The position numbers were made by a program, and so were the translations under genes. Of a DNA stretch of 18,443 bases, positions 7,881-16,577 are shown in pieces. The DNA is from Halocafeteria seosinensis. Lineage: Eukaryota > Sar > Bigyra > Bicosoecida. How positions within the stretch are numbered: the first letter of the stretch is position 1; every line of letters begins with the position of its first letter. The notes under the pieces are model-generated. The model was not told the DNA's origin and searched no databases. It was given only the letters and a program-made list of their open reading frames with translations. The stretch is from contig LVLI01000488.1 in the NCBI GenBank assembly GCA_001687465.1, positions 1 through 18,443 of the forward strand. Direction: 5' to 3'.

Positions 7881-10054
7881 ATGGATGTTCAGATGGATGA
7901 GCATAATCAGACAGACGAGAAGGTTCCTGTGCATGGTACGTAAGATTCTCTATCATTGCGTAGCTCTCCCGACGTGATGAAAGGAATTCACTTCAATCTG
8001 GTTCTTCTTGTCTCTGTATTTTGTATCCCCTTTTATGCGGTTTATTGAGTGTCTTAATCCTTCACATGGAATCGAAGAAAGCACCACCATGTGTCATGTT
8101 TGTCTATGTGATTGTACAGTGGAGGTGGCGTTAAAGCAGGATAGCACCGCTAGCCAAGCTCAAATCCGTGAAGCAGTGTTTTCATTGCTGGAAGCCCGAA
8201 CAACAGTGTATAAACCAGGTATATAGCATGGAGGAACTGCTTCTTTTTTGCCGAACCAAGATTGTTCGCCACTGCCGTGTTTCGCAGGTCCTTGCGATTT
8301 CTCAAGGGATCCATTCCTTTCCAAGCATGTTGACAGGGTCTACATTGATGAACCAGGTAAGCGCCCTTGATAGAAGTACTTCATTTAACGCTTTCGTTGA
8401 AGGACATAGTGGGGGTGCAGATCCTGAACTTTCTCAAGAGAAAGATGTGCCATTTTGGAGAGGGGAACTGCATGTCTTAGTGTATCAACTGAACCACGTA
8501 CGTACCTGTGAAACTGAGTCTGGTTGTGGTACTAGCGACCACGCTAAAGGTACGCACACTTCAGGAAGGTGTGGCCGCGGAGGAAATTGAAGATGAAGCG
8601 GAAGCAATGAACGCTTGTAGCAGCTGGATGTTACCCGCAGTAGAACTCGAAGGACTATGGGAGACGTACGTTCGTGGTTTCGAAGCGTCGTACGATATCA
8701 TGGGCTTTCATCGCATTTGGCGTGTTGCAGACTTGTTTTTGATACTGAAATAAAGCACAGGTTATTAAACTATGCAACGACAGCGTTGGAGTTCTCCGCC
8801 AGTCACGTAGATAAGAATATAATCTCGTGGAACAGGATAGCGTTGCTTCACGGTCCTCCAGGGACAGGTACTGCGCTTTGCTTGAATCCTTGTGCTGATG
8901 CTTTAGCAGAAGCAACTCCCCTTTTCTTTTCACTGCAGGAAAAACCTCGCTTGCACGAGCCTTAGCTCATAAATTATCCATTCACCTCAGTGATCGTTTT
9001 CCCAACTCTCAACTGCTCGAAATCAATGCTCACAGTTTGTTTTCTAAGGTATGTTCCTTCTGCAGTGTGTACTACTATTATGACATATGATTCTACAGCT
9101 TCTATTGTTCTCTCCTGAAACAGTGGTTCTCGGAGTCTGGAAAACTCGTACAAAAACTGTTCTCTCATATTCAGGAACTTGTCGAGGACGAAGAATCTCT
9201 CGTTTGTGTCTTGATCGGTACGTTAAGCATCCTGGATGTCCCCTCGCTTTGCAACTTAATGATACTTTGTATCTATGAATTGCAGACGAAGTTGAAAGCT
9301 TGACTGCTGCCCGTCAGTCAGCTATTCAAGGGAGTGAACCCTCCGATGCAGTGAGGGTAGTAAATGCCTTACTTACCCAAATGGATGCCCTGAGGATGAG
9401 GGATAATGTCCTCATAATCACTACAAGCAATTTAACGGAAGCAATTGACGACGCTTTCGTGGACCGGGCGGATATAAAGCAGTAAGTGCGCGCGCAGCAT
9501 CCTGGTCCTTAGCTACCTTATGTCTATGATACTTGCACAGGTACATTGGGCTGCCTTCTCATCAAGGACGTTATGACATCTTGCGGACCTGTATCGTAGA
9601 ACTGTTGCACCGCGGGTTAGTGTATGATGAGAGCAACCTTGCAGACTCTCCTTCTTCGCTTTTTCCTGGTTACACCGAAGTGCAACAGAAATGGGAGGTC
9701 TTCAAACAACAGAGAAACTCTTCAGATGTGTTGGCGGAACAAGGTAGAAGTACCCACCCTTCTTCCAGTCCGAATGCTAACAGTACACCTAGCACAGTCG
9801 CCTCGGACACCGGTCCTGAGGTTCCATTGGCTGCCATTTGGCTTTGTGCGATTGCTGAAGAAGCAAAGGGGCTAAGTGGTCGTGGGCTACGAAAGCTTCC
9901 CTTTCAAGCTTTTGCATTTTATGTCAAACGACATCGGTGCAGTTTAGAATACTATTTGCATAAATTGTTGGCGGCTGTCAAGGGAGAAAATAGCCATCGG
10001 GAAGATCTGAAGACGAAAAAGAAAACTGGAGGAATAGGAGAGGCACTGTCTTAG
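7881..10054 (+). CDS. PCH2: PCH2/TRIP13 AAA+ ATPase, 10 exons
   Basis: Exons: 7881-7935, 8120-8218, 8288-8356, 8421-8497, 8565-8665, 8731-8867, 8939-9048, 9124-9217, 9286-9481, 9541-10054. They encode about 483 residues (human TRIP13 has 432). PCH2/TRIP13 unfolds the N-terminus of HORMA proteins, recycling MAD2 in the spindle checkpoint and remodelling HORMADs/Hop1 in meiosis. The N-terminal domain includes VPVHVEVA, DPFLSK and a HVLVYQLN strand. The AAA core shows Walker A GPPGTGKT (175-182), Walker B VCVLIDE (243-249), sensor 1 Asn in TTSN (about 296), Arg finger in FVDRADIKQ (about 308) and sensor 2 in [12 protein letters not shown] (423-434). All key residues are present, so it should be active. 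Intron 6 splits the Walker A glycine codon. Residues about 340-400 form a low-complexity Ser-rich insertion absent from human TRIP13. Intron 1 (184 nt) is the longest here, and an in-frame alternative start lies inside it. Confidence 0.93.
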
Positions 10055-10215
10055 CCATATTTGATAATGGATACCCATCCTCATTTTGAGCATGTAGAAT
10101 GTATATGTACGACAAACAGAATGCCATAGTGCTCACACCCCTTCAAAAACGCAGTCCTGATGGGTGGAAAAAGACAATGGTTACAAAAACTTTGCAATCT
10201 GTTTTGTTTATATGC
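10055..10215. other. Convergent spacer between PCH2 and EF-hand gene
   Basis: These 161 bp between two convergent stop codons are A/T-rich and must hold both polyadenylation regions. No consensus AATAAA is seen on either strand here, and I see no gene. Confidence 0.4.
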
Positions 10216-11491
10216 TTAACCACGTTCCTGAAAACATTGTAGTACAAAGTCTTTATAAACTAGTTTCCCATCTTCATCCCGAGGGAAATGGTTGAATGTT
10301 AATAGAGCATCTTCGCGGCTAAGCGGCACACCCAGGCGAGACAGCACATTCCTAAAATTCTCGAAACTGTAAGCGGAAGATTGTCAACAGTGACATTACC
10401 AGGTCATAGTATAAGGTCGTGCCTTAATACTTACCTGATGCATCCTTCCTCTTCAATGTCGAAATACTGCATATCAAGGAACGCCATGGAGAATTTCCCG
10501 GGGCCAATCTTGCGTCTATGTTTCCACTTACTTTGCAGGCGTTTTCCAGGTAGAGCTGCTGTGGCTCACCCGGTCTTGATTTCTGTCTCGCTCTCTCGAG
10601 CATTGTGTCAATATAACGCCTTATTTTCTCCTGGTCGTTTCTAGCAAGAGCTTCCTCACTTATATTCCATTCTCTCTCCAGCACCGTTACAAAGAAGTCG
10701 TCCGAGGGCATAGTAGCCCCTGCGTCGGAATACAATTGGAGGAAGTCCTCTTCGGTGACAGTATTATCTCCTCCATTGATAGAACTAAGATCGTCTACGA
10801 GCTCTTGTCGGATCTTTTCAGGTGTTGTTTGACCAGCTGCCACGTCAGGATGGTTTTCAGCGTTCATTCTGTCCGATAACTGCTGCGGCGTAGGGTCTTC
10901 ACCGTTTTCGCTCTTTATTGTGTTGAATACCTTCCGGACGAATTTCTCTCGACGAGGATTGAGCGTCATCGATAAGTTCCTTAAGAACTCATCTGAAGTA
11001 GCCATAGCAGGATTTGAGGTCCTCACGTTGTTATCTACACAATAGTCGGCCTTCACAACGTACTATAATCAATTTTTTCGTCGTTATCGTCGGCAGGGAA
11101 CTGTCTAAGAAGAGCCCCTGTTTCTTGAGTAGAAATGAATACACCTGTGTGCGGGAATATATGAGGTAATTACGCTTCAGAAGAGCGTCTGGTGAGTAGC
11201 CAGAATGCACCCGCCTTACCTGCGAATTGCAGTGCTTCCTCGAAATCCTCCCGGTCTAACGCTCCTTCATCTGCGCAGCATAGTCAAGTTTTGTACGTAT
11301 ACCACCTATTCGTAAGCGATGCGGTAGTGTTACGACCTACTGTATACGTCTGCCGCAGCCAACGCACGGCGTAGGAAAAGCGTCGAATGAGAGCCCTTGA
11401 AGAACAACTTGTTGCGTATGTTGGTGAGGACTTTGGAGGCATCCGCCGCCGCAGAAATAAAATTAGAGCGTAATGTGTCTGCAAGAGCCAT
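10216..11491 (-). CDS. Calcyphosine-like protein with six EF-hand-like motifs, 6 exons
   Basis: In transcription order the exons are 11491-11341, 11270-11220, 11144-11064, 10992-10532, 10466-10435 and 10366-10216, giving 308 residues with introns of 65-75 nt. Residues 1-205 follow the calcyphosine layout of four EF-hands: an N-terminal helix, ALDREDF, KIDYNEFLRNL, a basic helix after NPRREKF, and TVTEEDF with the following LYSDAGATM. A linker of about 40 residues leads to a fifth (FDIEEEGCISF) and sixth motif (RDEDGKLVYKDF). Several loops lack the usual Asp at position 1 (Ala85, Pro287), so calcium binding may be weak or limited to a few sites. Calcyphosines are calcium sensors, often ciliary in protists, but nothing here shows location. 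The ATG at 11005 is not the start; it lies at the end of intron 3. Exon 5 is only 32 nt. GTG at 11056 is likewise rejected. Confidence 0.82.
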
Positions 11492-11948
11492 GTTTTTCTC
11501 TGACTTCTTGTTTTTCACACTATACGTAATTGTCGACGACGTGGAAATTGGTGGACAACCCAGAGTGATACACCCCCGGTTAATGGAACCCGCCAACGTA
11601 AACTCGACCGCCTTTTGCGCGCGCGCAGCTGCCGCCGCGGCAGTACCGCGAGTACGTCACGGCGAATTCAACAGGAGCGGGTAATTAAGACTCCAATCAT
11701 CGAGAGTGTATAATTGTAACTTTGGCACAGAAGCAAGTGCAGTAGTGAGCCAGGAGACATGTGGCATGTGCCGAAGTCGCCCAACAGTCTATTGGCAATA
11801 CAGATAGACGAGCTGCACAAATTGTACCACGCTGTACTAGATAACCAGTGGGTAATTCTTTCTCAACACAATTCATAGATACGTGGATACATGGGACCGA
11901 GGGCTGCGGTACTTTGGAAACAGGGGTAGTGCCGATTTCCACCAATTA
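11492..11948. promoter_or_regulatory. Spacer upstream of the EF-hand gene, GC-rich in part
   Basis: These 457 bp lie between the 3' end of HBS1 and the start of the EF-hand gene, both on the minus strand. The part 100-150 bp upstream of the EF-hand ATG is GC-rich, with a (GC)5 run at 11617-11626 and an inverted repeat at 11629-11643, and probably belongs to its promoter. Open frames on either strand (for example 11397-11684 +) are antisense to real exons or have no protein character. Confidence 0.4.
11629..11643. repeat. GC-rich inverted repeat with a 1-nt centre
   Basis: CTGCCGC and its exact complement GCGGCAG flank a single C. The repeat directly follows a (GC)5 run and lies about 140 bp upstream of the EF-hand gene's start codon. 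It could be a protein-binding site in that promoter; function is unknown. Confidence 0.5.
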
Positions 11949-14552
11949 TCAACCCTTTATACTCAAAACAATTCCTGCAGCTACTGTGGACCCAGCATAG
12001 CGCAGGATGAACCGCCCGAGCCTGTGCAGCAAACAAATATAAACGATTATCCTTCGCAGTTTGACAACTTATTTTCTTACCTTTTGTTGTCATTATATCG
12101 TTCGAAAGGGATTGGTTTCGCTACTCTAATCGTCACATCAGCATTCGTATTTCGAGAGACATGACGTGGTTTCTTCACGGCTAGGGTTCCGTCGCTATTG
12201 AATGTACGCCTCAGCTTGTTCACAGTGCAGGGGATCTGTGTGAATGCCATGGTCAATAAAGTAGTATAGAATCAACACATATATGTAAGACATACCTCGA
12301 CATGCTGCGTGTGCAACGTAAACTGTTGGCCTGCAACAATGGGAATTTTCAATGCTTCGAAGGTCGCCAGCTGCGCTCTAAACTCAGTGACTACAGGAAC
12401 AGGGAATTGTGTCCAACAAGCCACTTGTCCACTGCCTAGAAGGTTTTCCTCTACACCGCTGAGTGATAACTCAACTGTGTCTCCCGGGACAGCCGCTTCT
12501 AGCAATGCATTTCCGCGACTAATTGACTTAACAAACGCCGTATGCTGACCTGGGTGTAGTGCTACTCGCGTTTGCGGCGTAATGAAGCCTGATTCAACTC
12601 GTCCTGAAATAACCAAGCCATGATGCAAAGTCTTATAAGCATCTGCTATTGGAAACCTCAGTGCAGTATCCAGCGAAGGTCCCACAGTATGCTCTACGGT
12701 TTCAAGGGCTCGCAATAGGGAAGGGCCAGTGTACCATGATGCAGTATCACTTCCCATACTTGTAGAGTCATTGTCAAGGTTCCATCCTGTTGACAAGGTG
12801 TTACATATGATGAAGCATACATCAGCGGTACCTCTAGAGTCAACATACCTGAGAGACCAGAGACTGGCACAAATCTGATATTTTCACTTCTAAATCCTGC
12901 TCTTCCTAGGTATTTCAGTAGCTTTTCCGTTACTTTATCGTACTGGCTTTTATCCCAATTAATCTGGAAGCATGCGAGATACAAGCCCCAATCATCGAGG
13001 CGGCGGATGCTGTGCGTGGTGCCGCTGGAGTACCTCATACCTTATCGATCTTGTTCAACGCAACAACCAATTTCGTGATACCAAAAGAGCGCACAAGGAT
13101 TGCATGCTCGCGTGTTTGACCTCCCTTCTCCAAGCCTGCTTGGAACTCGTTATCAATGACAGATACAACCAGGATTGCCGCATCAGCCTGTATGCATCTC
13201 TGCGATAACCAACACTGCCACACGCACTGCTTGAGGGATTGTGCTTACCTGACTGGCTGCTGTGATCATGTTTGGAACGAAATCTTTGTGTCCGGGGGAA
13301 TCTAAAAGGGTAAATCGGTATTTTTCAGTTTCGAAATAGTTGATGCCAACATCAACTGTCATCCCTCTACTCCTCTGTTTATCCACAGCGTATGAGCGGT
13401 AAATGTCACATGATCCCTAGTAAGAACGCTGAAGTGTCGTCACATACCTCCTCCTCTTCTTCGTCTAAGACCCAAGCATAGGCGAAGGATCCTTTGCCGA
13501 TCGTTTCACTTTCCTTTTTGTACTTGTGCATTAAGCGCTGCACAAACAACAAGACAACTCATATTGCCTATTCGGCAGTCGACTGTCAAGCAGATGAAGT
13601 GTCGCATACTTGATCAACTTGCCCTAGTTGATAGAGAAAATGCCCCATTATGGTTGACTTTCCGGCGTCCACGTGCCCTGTTACAATTAAATTAATGTTC
13701 GGTTTCATTTCCTTCATATACCGTTCCACTGCTTCTGGTATATGAGGCAATGATCCCGCAGAGTGGGGAAATGCCACACTATATTTGGACCAGCTGGAAG
13801 CTGCACCTCCGCCATGGGTGGCGTCTTCTGTCGATACTGCACGGCTAGCCCCAGAGGATGCAGCCTCTTCAGTGGAGGAACTACCCACAGCACTGGCCGT
13901 AGATGTACCCGGCTGCCCCTGCTTATTCTTCTTTTTGTTTTTCTTCTTGTTGTTTTTAGATTTCTTAGTGTCGATTGGGACTTCCGGTTGCTGTGTCTGC
14001 TCCAACTTTTCAAACACCAATGAGGCAGCAACTGTGGCGTTGTAATCAGCTTCACGTAGTGCTTCGACCAATATCAACGCATCGATATCCTCTCCGATGG
14101 TCTTCAACACACCAGGAATTACCTCTAATAGGATATCTGTAAGTCGGAGGACAAATTATCCACATTAGGGAAGAAGACACTGGAGGGACTATTTCGTTTG
14201 AGCCAGAACTTACCTGCATCCTCCTCATATTGCACAGTTTCCATATAGTACCCCTTTAGGGCCCCTATATCTGTAGATCCGATGCATAATTGAGTGTGTC
14301 CTGCGTCTACAACTGGTAGTCCTGATTCAGCACTTACCTCCTGCACCTCCTCCGTAGGCTGGATCATTGATGTACTCGTACTCATCCGCGAAAGGATCTG
14401 CTGTACAAACAACACAAAAAATGAAAAGTCCAAGACGATGACGTGTTGATAGCGTCCGTCCACTTGATGCGATGGTAGTAGAACAACATACCGTCATCAT
14501 AGATGTCATCGAGGTCATAGTCATCAGCTCGTATTGCACGATGGCGTGACAT
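11949..14552 (-). CDS. HBS1: HBS1 ribosome-rescue GTPase, 11 exons
   Basis: In transcription order the exons are 14552-14492, 14400-14338, 14270-14214, 14136-13610, 13537-13448, 13374-13249, 13187-13041, 12963-12849, 12786-12296, 12235-12081 and 12021-11949, giving about 634 residues. HBS1 is the eEF1A-like GTPase that, with Pelota/Dom34, splits stalled ribosomes in no-go and non-stop decay. The N-terminus [16 protein letters not shown] matches the HBS1-specific start, followed by an HBS1-N helical domain (about 50-105) and a Lys-rich linker. GTPase motifs are G1 GHVDAGKST (214-222), G2 Thr272, G3 DSPGH (291-295) and G4 NKID (353-356). The C-terminal beta-barrels end in [18 protein letters not shown], as in HBS1/eRF3/eEF1A. 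The HBS1-type N-terminus rules out eEF1A and argues against eRF3. Introns are 59-91 nt. Exon 2 has a tandem CAGCAG acceptor. Confidence 0.94.
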
Positions 14553-14622
14553 TTTTTATACCCACCCTAATGTATACTGATGGTATTCAATGTATGTAAT
14601 CCCTCGATGTACACACCCCAAA
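14553..14622. promoter_or_regulatory. 70-bp head-to-head spacer upstream of HBS1
   Basis: Only 70 bp separate the HBS1 ATG (minus) from an ATG at 14623 (plus). On the minus strand a TATAAAA sequence lies directly against the HBS1 start codon, too close to act as a normal TATA box for that ATG. If the plus-strand locus is or was a gene, this is a very short bidirectional promoter. Confidence 0.4.
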
Positions 14623-15175
14623 ATGGGACTCAAATCTCTCGCAATGCGGAAGCATGTTACCAAACCCAGGGCTTGGAAGCCTTGGAGTCTCCAAGTTGGA
14701 GAGTAAACTACTTCACAAACACGGGTGATATGTTGGAAGATTTGCCTTCGTAAGAAGTGGCGCTACTTGTGCTCTTGCTCGGGGTACGTACCACAGTATC
14801 GTTTTGGAAATATCACATATATAGGCAGACTCATATATTTCCTTTCTCCAGCGAGTCAGATTCAGAACTGTTCGCATGAAGCCTTCTTGGTTGACACACT
14901 TGGTTGGCCACACTGCGAAGGTTGGGAGGTGAAGAAGGTTGCCGAATGACCCCGTGGGAAAGAGCAAGCACAAACAACGGCAGGTGCACAAGAAAACACG
15001 GTCAAGAAGCGGAAGAAAAGAGGGGGTGGAAAGAGTTCAGCAGGTAAATATCTGCGTAGCGATTTCACGGAGATTGAGATTCCGTTGCGAAGCGCCAAAC
15101 TTGAGACACTGGGTAGTATGAGGAAAGAAGTGGTAGCTGGGACATTCAAACCGTACAACTTTAAGACCTTCGAGT
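14623..15175 (+). pseudogene. Decayed coding-like locus, possibly NOP53-like remnant
   Basis: The stretch looks like fragments of one protein but has no intact reading frame. An ATG at 14623 opens a basic segment (RKHVTKPRAWKPW) that stops after 27 codons near a nest of inverted repeats. A well-formed intron (14784-14851; donor gtacgt, acceptor tttctccag) precedes GAG codons for ESDSELF. The continuation LVDTLG is out of frame, with 13 extra bases between. The remaining frame has TGA at 14947-14949, then a Lys-rich segment (VKKRKKRGGGKSSAGKY) and EIEIPLRSAKLETLGSMRK, stopping at TAA in 15173-15175. A basic start, D/S-E-L-F-x-V-D-T and a C-terminal GKY...I-x-PL block are features of NOP53, a 60S ribosome assembly factor, but the conserved middle is absent. 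It might instead be a real gene with splicing I failed to solve. The family call is weak. Confidence 0.3.
14681..14701. repeat. Nested alternating inverted repeats
   Basis: CTTGGAG (14681-14687) is followed after one base by CTCCAAG (14689-14695). The CTCCAA part is in turn followed after one base by its complement TTGGAG (14696-14701). Two alternative hairpins can therefore form. The repeat lies exactly where the frame of the decayed locus is lost. Confidence 0.55.
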
Positions 15176-15390
15176 AACTTGGAGAAAGCGATATAAACAT
15201 CATGATCGAGCATGGGGAATTCGCTGACAAAACTCGTTCGTATGTGAAGGCTTTGACCCCCCAAAAGCGAAGAGTAGGAACTCGTATCGCTCGTTTTCCT
15301 CGTCGCTTTGGAAAAAGTACGTGGTTCAGAAGTCCTTGACATTTGCTCTGCTATAAGAGATGAAGTTATCGTACTGGTCAATTGTTAAAG

Positions 15391-15589
15391 ATTTTCTTCA
15401 AAGCGAAATCTTTTGATCTTTGGGATCGGACTCGTGGCACTCATACGGGTTGGCTTATCTGGCATATCTGACCAAACCTCTACGGTAGACGTGAAAATTT
15501 ACGCGGAGCATCATAAATTATTCGGATTTACGGAAGAGGACATTAGGAAACTTTTAGATGCTGCGGATGACAACGCAGATTTGAATTAG
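15391..15589 (+). CDS. Possible terminal exon of a small membrane protein
   Basis: An open frame ends at TAG (15587-15589). It begins with a hydrophobic stretch (LLIFGIGLVALIRVGL) that could be a membrane anchor. A short soluble tail follows, ending in TEEDIRKLLDAADDNADLN. An upstream exon could join through an intron from gtacgt at 15317 to an AG at 15390, with preceding codons SYRSFSSSLWKK that resemble a mitochondrial leader, but I find no start codon and the acceptor is poor. I recognise no family. It overlaps the minus-strand ORF at 15543-15779 tail to tail by 47 bp, so one of the two may be spurious. Confidence 0.28.
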
Positions 15590-15779
15590 AATCGGACTCT
15601 GAACCCTGTAGCAGCACCAAGACATGCACGCATACCTGTATGGCCACGACTAAGAACGTCCACATTCTTTGCGTTTTATCATCGAATACCGGGCACGTTT
15701 CTTCTTGTATCTGATTTATCTGCTGATCAATAGTTGTGGCGGTACCGTAGAATTCATGAAGTTCAGCCATTTGGCCCAT
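15543..15779 (-). CDS. Possible small single-span membrane protein
   Basis: An unspliced frame encodes 78 residues from the ATG at 15779; a second ATG at 15770 gives 75. Residues 1-38 are soluble, helical-looking and Gln/Glu-rich (DQQINQIQEETCP). Residues 40-57 form a hydrophobic segment (WTFLVVAIQVCVHVLVLL) suitable for one membrane span, and a Ser/Asn-rich tail follows. The frame may be cut short by an unrecognised intron, since CAG followed by gtatgc at the hydrophobic segment is a plausible donor. It is divergent from the protease gene at 15959 with 179 bp between starts, which supports a real promoter. I do not recognise it. Confidence 0.35.
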   Translation of the reverse strand: MGQMAELHEFYGTATTIDQQINQIQEETCPVFDDKTQRMWTFLVVAIQVCVHVLVLLQGSESDSNSNLRCHPQHLKVS

Positions 15780-15958
15780 TTCTCCCCAAGTTGAACTTGG
15801 AAGTCGACTGGTACTAATCACTTCACAAATATCTCAGCAATGTAACTCTGTAATTACAGACTGTAATGAATTGATTTGGTTGCTCAGTGTGGAGTGACAG
15901 GGTGATTGAGTAACCTTGTTGAATGAATGAATGTTATAGGGAGATGAACTGAGCGCAG
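15780..15958. promoter_or_regulatory. Spacer upstream of the mitochondrial protease gene
   Basis: These 179 bp precede the protease start. They hold repeated GAATG/TGAAT sequences (about 15919-15933) and a TGTAATTACA palindrome at about 15849-15858. They are presumed to act as promoter for the protease and perhaps for the small minus-strand ORF. Confidence 0.35.
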
Positions 15959-16577
15959 ATGGGCAAGGGCTTCTTCTTCCCTCGGCTCACAGTGGGGCAG
16001 GAGTTGGGACAAACGCTGCGATTTGGAGGTTTATGCCTTTTCATACATCATTATGTGGCTGAGCTGACTCTGGTAAGTGCATGTTATGATCCGACAGAAT
16101 TTTGTATGCAATGGGGAAGACACTACCGCTGCTGGCGTTGCTGAAACCACAGTGCCAAGGGCCATCAATGCTACCTACGCTGAACGATCAAGGGGATGTT
16201 TTGCTCGTAGATAAATTAACACCCAAATTCAGACCCTATACTAAGAACGAAATCGTCGTCGTGAGGTCTCCGCATACCCGCGGTGAAAAAGTGTGCAAGC
16301 GAATTAAGGGACTGGTAAGACGGTAACGCTACGACAGTGTTCTATTGCAATATGACGCTGGTGTGTTTCACAGGAAGGGGATACATTTTGCGCTCGGACG
16401 GTACTGTTCGCGGTTCAGGTTCCTCGAGGACATCTGTGGATTGAAGGGGATAATCCGCAGAATTCAAGCGACTCGCGACACTACGGGCCGTTGCCGCTTG
16501 CACTCGTAGAGGGGAGAGTGGTAGCAAGAATTTGGCCTCTGAACAAATTCAAACGGTTTAACACAGAACGTGACTAG
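15959..16577 (+). CDS. IMP1: Mitochondrial inner membrane protease subunit 1, 3 exons
   Basis: Exons 15959-16072, 16153-16314 and 16374-16577 (introns 80 and 59 nt) encode 159 residues, the usual size. IMP1 is a type I signal-peptidase-like Ser/Lys protease of the mitochondrial inner membrane that removes sorting signals from proteins delivered to the intermembrane space. The N-terminus has a hydrophobic segment (about 20-35) for membrane anchoring. Catalytic Ser43 lies in GPSMLPTL and the catalytic Lys in CKRIKGLEGD (Lys87). The conserved C-terminal box [20 protein letters not shown] (S26 family) is complete, and [12 protein letters not shown] follows. All active-site elements are intact. 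Presence of Ser-Asp-Ser-Arg after GDNPQN agrees with IMP1 more than IMP2. Both introns are in phase 0. Confidence 0.93.

Noticed and set aside
11003-11005. ATG as start of a shorter EF-hand protein
   Set aside because: It lies just before a splice acceptor; exons upstream encode the first two EF-hands in frame and match the calcyphosine layout.
11397-11684. 95-codon plus-strand frame
   Set aside because: Antisense to exon 1 and the promoter of the EF-hand gene, low-complexity Ala-rich end, no family features.
11949-14552. eEF1A or eRF3 instead of HBS1
   Set aside because: The N-terminus MSRHR with an acidic stretch, the HBS1-N-like helical region and the Lys-rich linker are specific to HBS1; eRF3 has a different N-terminus.
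14750-14851. Longer 102-nt intron (donor gtaaga at 14750) giving LEDLPSESDSELF
   Set aside because: Attractive protein sequence, but the donor at 14784 (gtacgt, 68 nt) fits this genome's intron size better, and neither choice repairs the downstream frame break.
15037-15381. 114-codon minus-strand frame rich in Ser and Thr
   Set aside because: It begins at a TTG, lies antisense to other candidate coding stretches, and has no recognisable domain or good splice sites.
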